Assembly (NCBI RefSeq): GCF_029227915.1
Contig: NC_079876.1
Span: forward strand, 28,121,828-28,185,827
Reading direction: 5' to 3'
Origin: Hydractinia symbiolongicarpus
Lineage: Eukaryota; Cnidaria; Hydrozoa; Anthoathecata; Hydractiniidae
Length of the DNA stretch: 64,000 bases
Below are positions 58,086 to 64,000 of the stretch, in pieces. A model generated the notes under the pieces. It was not told the DNA's origin, did not search any database, and was given only the letters and a program-made list of their open reading frames with translations. The position numbers and the translations under genes were made by a program. The stretch's first letter is position 1; every line of letters starts with the position of its first letter.

Positions 58086-58869
58086 GCTGCGCCAATATTT
58101 CCAAGGTCCCTTATGCAAAAATTAAATATGAAATTCTTTTCATAATATTAGGCACATTTACGATATGTGATATTTAGATTTTATTGTGAGGTGTTTACGC
58201 CCTTATTACGCCCTCACATATTACTGTGCGTCATATGGGCGTAAAGTACGCCAGTATTTTGCGATTAATCACCTCATTATTCTTTTCCACATTTTCTTAT
58301 TCTATAATTTTTTAATGTTTCTTAGAATTCATTCAAGCTGCACTTTCTCTAAATGTTGTTCGTTTTAGGGCGCTTGAAAATCTATAAACATTTTTTTACA
58401 AATGTTAGGGTCGTTTTAGCGCTTCAATAAAAAAATTAATAGACTCATAATGAAGATAAAAGACTAAAACCCAACAATTCTAGGCTTGGAGAAAGAAAAA
58501 ATTGCGCATTTTGATTTTTTAGAGCATATTTGGACTAGACTTTACCATTTCCACTTATACACATTGATGCAAATATTAAGCCAACAGAGCCAACGATGTC
58601 AAGAGTACCGAAAACGGCCAACGCAGGCAATGCTAAAAACACGTTTTTCCTTAAATACAAAGTCATTCCCGTGTTTATTATGAATTACGTTATTACATTG
58701 CATCACATCATTGTATTACGAACGTGAAAACGATAACGTTAAACGATAAAAATTATTCTCGGGAAAACTTTGCGCGGTCGGGTGTGTTTTACTTGCATCA
58801 TGACAAACTCTTCTTTTGTTTCCTTGAATAACCTATTTAAAATTAGATATTACATAATTTTTGTTAAAT
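58086..58869. other. Non-coding stretch
   Basis: No gene or element recognised. GCGCCC/TACGCCC words recur at 58195-58250 but without clear ends. Confidence 0.4.
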
Positions 58870-58879
58870 CCGCTTATAA

Positions 58880-59497
58880 TTAGAGCAAATATTAAGAGAA
58901 TGTGAAAATGATCCACCTGTGGATGGCTGTCCTACGAAAATCAATCCGGCCCAAATTTCTTCATTTTGTGAGTTTATTAATGTTTTAGCCATCCCTGCAA
59001 CCAAGGCGGAAGAAAAGTACTATGAAAGGCTAACTGCTGGAGATGGAAACTGCTTTTATCATGATATTTTGGAAACAATTTTAAAAAAATTTGAACCAAA
59101 TTTTGTTGGAACCCATGAAGACTTACGAATAGCAGTATCAAGTTTTCTGCGTCAACACCGTTATGACGATTTTGTTTTAACCTAGGAAGAAACACACATA
59201 AGTAAGAGTGCAGATGAATCAACTTTTGATCAGTTTAATTTAGGTGTGCATGTAACTGAACTATTTATCCATGCAAATTCAATCATGCTTAATACAGTGA
59301 TAGACAGCACACCCGAGTATCCTTATAGCATATTTTGGCCATTATTATCTTCTATGGACCTAACGCCCGATTTAAACGAATACACTGTTCGATATAATTT
59401 GTTGGGCCATGAAAAAGAACATTTCCATCTTTATTCTTTTCTCGTGAAGTACCTTGGCAAAACAAAAATGGCAGAATTGATAAACCTATTAATATAA
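58880..59497 (+). pseudogene. OTU-like protease relic
   Basis: The frame 58919-59185 contains YYERLTAGDGNCFYHDIL, the OTU nucleophile motif (Asp-Gly-Asn-Cys), followed by a helix with EDLRIAVSSFL. It stops at TAG 59183-59185 and seems to continue in another frame at 59246-59497 without a recognisable catalytic His. Such OTU domains occur in Helitron proteins, and a Helitron helicase fragment lies 2 kb downstream, so they may belong to one decayed element (inference). Confidence 0.6.
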
Positions 59498-59701
59498 AAA
59501 GAACATATGCAGATGTAATCTCTTCAAATTTGCCGCCTATGGCTAAGTCTAGTGGTAGGGTTATTTTTCAGTAATTCTGGGCGGCGTAAATTAAAAATTG
59601 TAAGACTAAACAGCATCTTACGAAGGTTTGACGAAAAAAGTTATAACCCTATAAATTTCACAAATACAAATAAGTATAAAATCCATGCACCGTCAAAATA
59701 A

Positions 59702-60058
59702 TTGAAAGAAAATCAAGAGGAAATTCATTTTGAAATAACTTCTTTATCTCCGATAAAAAGTAAAACCGAACATGAAAATGAAGTAGAGAATAATAAAGCA
59801 AACAGCAATGCTAAATCTGCCAAAAGAAATAATGTTACAAGTGCTTTTGTAGAGTCTAATGTTGATTCTGATAAACAAAGAAAGAAAGTTTTGAAAACAG
59901 TTGGACAAAGTAAGGATTTGGAACTTAATAAAGTTAAAGAAAAGCTGAAGCATTGGCAGCCGTCTTCTACAGAAAGGAAAGCCAGAAGACGAAAGCTAAA
60001 GACAGTTATTAAAAAAGCCTCTGTATTGTCTGGTGATAGCTCTGTAGAGAACAAATAA
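59702..60058 (+). CDS. Lys/Glu-rich reading frame, possible linker of a decayed Helitron
   Basis: A highly charged 118-codon frame (SKTEHENEVENNKANS, ERKARRRKLK) between the OTU relic and the helicase fragment. No domain. The first codon is TTG, not ATG. It may be linker of the same decayed polyprotein, or chance. Confidence 0.25.
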   Translation: MKENQEEIHFEITSLSPIKSKTEHENEVENNKANSNAKSAKRNNVTSAFVESNVDSDKQRKKVLKTVGQSKDLELNKVKEKLKHWQPSSTERKARRRKLKTVIKKASVLSGDSSVENK

Positions 60059-61150
60059 ATATTTTAACCCTAATTAAGGCAGAAGAAATGTTAAAACAGG
60101 ATTGTAAAGTAAGTTGTGTAGAAAACCAGCAACCATCCTCTAATGAGAACAAAACAAAAAGAAAGGCTGAGAAAAGAAAATTTAAAAACGATATTCAAGT
60201 CCATGATAAAAAACTAATGATGTGGTAGGTCAAGATATTAGTGGTAACCTAAATGTTTACCACACGATCAACAGATTCCAGGAGGTTGAGAAAATGCACA
60301 TTATAAAAACATGCACAACTTGTAAGAAGACTAAACCATTGTTATGAAACTGAGCCATCTGATTTGTTTCAACAGAGAACTGGGTGTAAAATTTCAAATT
60401 GGAGAGCCCTTGCAGATAATAAATATTCCCGTTGCCATAGTGAATTGCACAAAAGGGAAAAGGAGAGTCAAATTTTGCTGCCAAATTTTTTGGTATATTT
60501 TTTGACATACCACACCTTGATTGTTTAGATTCGACATACTATAATAACATGCATTTCTCAGAGGTTCCATTTTAAAGTTGTTAACCTTCATGGAAACTTT
60601 GATAATTCGAAAGATTCAATTAGCAATGTATGTTAACGAGAAACTCATCCATGTGATAACAAAAGATCGTGTTGTAGACCAGAAGTTGAAAGTGAGAAGA
60701 GAACATTACACGTACGTGAACGTCATCTTGCAGAAGATTGCTTACTTCAACGTAAGTGCAAATGCTTTTTCCCCACAACATAATTTTACATCGTATAGAT
60801 ACAAAACAATTTAGAATTATTATTTAAACACAAATATGCATATTCTACATATTCTATGTTCACAAAACACAACACATACACAGAAGAGCTATTTAAATCG
60901 GATGGTGAAACTCTAACATAACATCTTAAGCATGAGCCCCAGTTGCGATCTTTAATGATGCCCGATAGTGACCTGCTCCTAGGGTGCCCGGATGATTAAT
61001 AGTAGCAGGTAACGAATATTTGTTGTTAAATGATATGTCATCCGTTGGCTGAGAGCAAACTCTAAAAATGTCGTCATTTGAAGCAAGGCAGGTAACAAAT
61101 TTGTTATTTTTTAAGTTTAAATCAAGATAATGTTGCTGCTCGGGAGCATA
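60059..61150. other. Decayed stretch between OTU relic and helicase fragment
   Basis: Open pieces on both strands without a consistent frame. The plus strand around 60340-60500 encodes a degraded charged stretch. I see no intact gene. Probably part of the same old Helitron. Confidence 0.35.
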
Positions 61151-61710
61151 TATATGCTAATATTCCACATTATTTTGTGTATCATAATAATGCTTGGTTT
61201 TCAAGGCAACGAGGTGGTGGAAAATTTATCACTAGATTATATTCTGCCCAACCCAATGAGGGTGAGCGGTTCTACTTGAGGATTTTGCTTCTTCATGTTC
61301 CAGGTGCCACCTCCTTTGAGTCATTAAGAACATTTAACGGACATTATTTCAACTCTTTTAGAAGTTGCTGCTATAGGTACACCTTGGCAGCTTCGACAGA
61401 CATTTTCATTTATTTTAAGTCATAGTGAGGTGAACAATCCTTTAACATTATGGCTTACCCATAAAAATAATATGATGGAAGATTATCTTCACACAATGCA
61501 GGATTATCAAGGTGAACAAGCTGCGTTAGGGTTTGTAAGTGGTATCATTGGTCAGTCAGGTAAGACACTTGCAGACTTTACCAGCAGAAACTCCACCTGA
61601 TTTACTTTCTATTGCTCAGGAAGCTAATAATATACGACCAACATTGAATTCTGAACAATTGGAGGCGGCTGATTCAATAATTAATGCTGTTGTAAAGACG
61701 GAAAATTACA
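61151..61710 (+). pseudogene. Canonical Helitron fragment upstream of the helicase Walker A
   Basis: Pieces read NEGERFYLRILLLHVPGATSFESLRTFNG (61250-61345; quoted in parts, the key words are GERFYLR and SFESLRTFNG), then WQLRQTFSFILSHSEVNNPL (61393 on, shifted frame), then LPAETPPDLL and RPTLNSEQLEAADSII (to about 61690). This is the conserved segment between Rep and helicase in canonical Helitrons. It breaks off just before the Walker A motif, where the dispersed repeat at 61704 begins. Confidence 0.7.
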
Positions 61711-61813
61711 AAGTGCACGCACAATGACAAACTCGACCAGTCAAGTCTTAAAATTTAAAATGTAGAGGTTTTTCCCTTCTAAAGAATATGCTCATATAAA
61801 GGAACACAATTCT
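61704..61813 (+). repeat. Dispersed repeat, copy 2
   Basis: Matches 44811-44922 in the same orientation. It interrupts the Helitron helicase fragment and is followed by the (AG) tract. Confidence 0.75.
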
Positions 61814-61820
61814 AAAAAAC

Positions 61821-61927
<107 letters not shown>

Positions 61928-61934
61928 TATGTAT

Positions 61935-62096
61935 TGGCACTTTCGCAACTCTATTTATGGCACTTTCGCCACTTGTGTGGCACTTTTATCACTCATATGG
62001 CACTTTCGCAACTCATACGGCACTTTCACCACCTTATTTATGGCACTTTTACCACCGCGCCTATGGCACTTTCGTCCCCAGGCACTTTCGCAACCC
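61935..62096 (+). repeat. Minisatellite, eight units starting TGGCACTTT
   Basis: Units of 20-23 bp (the last two 15-17 bp) with consensus TGGCACTTTCGCAACTCATA, starting at 61935, 61958, 61978, 61998, 62018, 62041, 62064 and 62079. Open in several frames because the unit lacks stops; not a gene. Confidence 0.9.
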
Positions 62097-62668
62097 GAGG
62101 GCTCCCTACGCGCATGCGCGGATATCTCGTTTTGCAAATTTTTAAAAACATAAGCGGGGACATATATTTATTTCATTCTGCTAGCAGCTTTTGACCAACT
62201 GTTTATACTGTTTTTAGTAAGTTATTGAAGTTATTTCTTATATTAAACGTCTAACAAACTTTGTTGTAAGTTAACACATATTTCTCTATGGTTTATAGTA
62301 GTTTGACTTTACAGCGAGCAACAGAAAGCTTTGCTACCAAGCTAGCTAGAGCTGGCTCATCTAATGAGCTGTATTGAAAATACACATATTTCTTCATGGT
62401 CTAAAGTATTTTGTCTTTATAGCTAGCTAGCTAGCTAGCTGAGAGATAATAAAGTCTCACTTGTCAGTCTCATTATTGACAGCAGGCTTTAACGTTAAGT
62501 AGTAGTAGTATATATATATATAGCTATATATATAAGAGAAAAATTGCACTGGAAATGTTATTTCTCTCAAGTATATATTATCTTTTTTGTTTCTTGATCA
62601 TTGCAGTGTTCTTAAAGGGAAATATAAATGTTAGGTATTGCCGGAACTATACGTCTGACGTTTTCTGA

Positions 62669-63149
62669 AAGAGGGTGCCGATAAGCCGCAAACGCCCGCA
62701 TATATACAGGCGAGTTCGGGCGACTTTTCAAGTAAAATTGGCGGCTGTCCCCCAAACCGCCCGCACTTTGAACTCGCCCGGAACATTCCTGAAATGCAAT
62801 TCCTTGTAATAAACCATGCAGACGATGATTGGGAAGAAGGCGCTTGAAGAGAAAGGAGGTAATAAAGTTTATATAAACTTTATTAACTCCTTAACTTTAT
62901 TATAAAATAAACTTTTTCAAAAACCATCAAAAACAGTTCTTCTAAGAACTTTGCTACCACATAGTAAGTTTATTTTAATTTTTATAGTTTTTTTGAATCA
63001 TATATTATTGTTGTTGTTTTTTTTTTTCGGGCATTGTTCGGGCCTATGCAGGGTGTTTCGGGCGAATACTTGAATTTTTTTCAAAACGCCGAACTCGCTT
63101 GAATACACCCGCACTTTTTACGGCGTATTCGGCTTATGGACGCCCTAGT
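62669..63149. mobile_element. Short element with 9-bp target duplication (MULE-like MITE)
   Basis: The exact 9-bp repeat GTTTTCTGA flanks it (62660-62668, 63150-63158). The ends are inverted: AAGAGGGTGCCGATAAGCCG on the left and ACTAGGGCGTCCATAAGCCG on the complement of the right. The terminal blocks also share GCGAGTTCGG and TGCGGG-type words in inverted order. Nine-base duplications are typical of Mutator-like elements. No coding capacity. Confidence 0.75.
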
Positions 63150-63158
63150 GTTTTCTGA

Positions 63159-64000
63159 TAGCTACCTTCTCATCTAAAAACCAAGGATATATGTTTTTAC
63201 GTATGTAGTTCAGTTCCTGAATTATGGCACTGATGACAGCACATAAATTTGTCAAAAATAAATTTGCAGAAAATACTAAGTAATTCTTAGTATTGAAATA
63301 AGTCGGATTGGTTCTGAATTTAACATGTGCTTTATAACAAGTTTTTATAACACTAAGGTTTGGAAAAATTGAGAACTGATCCGACCTGTGTTATCAGTTA
63401 CCCCAAGTTGACCGAGGTTTTGAATAGTCGAGAATGGTCGAAACGGTTCGGCTTCTACCACCGCGGGTCGGGTCAGGCATTCTTTTTGTCCTGCTTTCTG
63501 CGAAAGCAGTTATCGCTAGCCATGCCATGATGCAAGTAGTATGTGTTATCTTGTGTTGTCTTGTTATTTCTACTGTATTTTTAAGGTATTTTTTTCAGCA
63601 GTGATTTATTGTTCCACCTATCTGATTGGTTAACGTTGTATTTTTGTCTGTAGCTAGCTATCTAGTGACTTATTTTACTAGAGTACTTAAGCTTGCTAGA
63701 TTTCTTTGTTTATATTTTAACTATGGGCTCTTCTAACATGTGTCTGGCATGTGAAAAAGATGCTAATGAGCTACAACTTTCTACAAATGCTATTTTCCAT
63801 TGAGTTCTTCAAACAATAGTACAATAGTCAGTGATGGACAACAAGGGTTATAAAATGAATCTTGAATTCTTCCAGTCAGAATGTCACATGGTACAACTTT
63901 CAGTTGAGGGAAAGCATGGACCTTTCACAGTCAAACTCTCACAGAAGAAGCTTTAATTATTCAAGAACTACAATTATATATCTGAATTAAAGTAAGACTA
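63159..64000. other. Non-coding stretch at the window end
   Basis: No gene recognised. A short frame at 63723 (MGSSNMCLACEKDANE) could be a first exon or a zinc-finger start but ends after 26 codons without a clear donor. Confidence 0.35.

Noticed and set aside
61935-62153. Reading frames with LWHF/MALS repeats
   Set aside because: They translate the TGGCACTTT minisatellite in different frames; not genes.

Overview
The window is AT-rich animal DNA with spliced genes (GT-AG introns with polypyrimidine tracts), no bacterial operon structure, and a very high load of mobile elements. The mixture of Helitrons and a Helentron, BEL and Gypsy retrotransposons, an IS3EU-like DNA transposon, hAT, Penelope-like and pogo-like pieces, DUF6589 and ZAD-like zinc fingers, and a plant-type MFS transporter gene is what one sees in cnidarians, possibly a hydrozoan. 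That assignment is inference; nothing here names a species. All family names rest on motifs read by eye, not on database searches.

Layout. 1-1.6 kb: a LINE EN-RT reading frame on the minus strand, cut by the window edge. 2.0-19.4 kb: one nested structure. A DUF6589 gene (minus strand, decayed) was split after its eighth codon by an IS3EU-like transposon with 6-bp target duplications. That transposon carries a transposase gene and, convergent to it, an alpha-kinase gene. Between those two genes sits a BEL retrotransposon with identical LTRs, and inside the BEL pol gene sits a 4.4-kb hAT element whose protein combines an OTU protease-like domain with a TTF-finger transposase. 21.2-22.1 kb: two non-autonomous Helitrons end to end. 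22.4-29.7 kb: a decayed Helentron (cysteine protease preceded by a 2A peptide, Rep, Pif1-type helicase, C-terminal endonuclease) bounded by inverted hairpin repeats. 29.7-38 kb: mostly non-coding, with a tRNA-like relic, a LINE tail, a 1.45-kb Helitron and two inverted-repeat elements.

38.1-50.1 kb: the only gene that looks like an intact host gene, a 15-exon minus-strand MFS transporter (449 codons, all splice phases agree). Its introns contain hAT relics, a Penelope-like relic, tRNA-derived repeats and a broken Ulp1-PHD gene on the opposite strand. 51-52 kb: Penelope-like RT/GIY-YIG remains. 53.2-58.1 kb: a nearly intact Gypsy element with 141-bp LTRs and 5-bp target duplication. 58.9-61.7 kb: an OTU relic and a helicase fragment of another Helitron. 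61.7-64 kb: a dispersed repeat, an (AG)50 tract, a minisatellite and a 481-bp element with 9-bp target duplications.

A recurring theme is that mobile elements here carry ubiquitin/SUMO-protease-like domains or signalling enzymes next to their transposition machinery: OTU in the hAT, an OTU relic beside a Helitron fragment, a C76-like protease in the Helentron, Ulp1 in the intronic relic, and the alpha-kinase in the IS3EU-like element.
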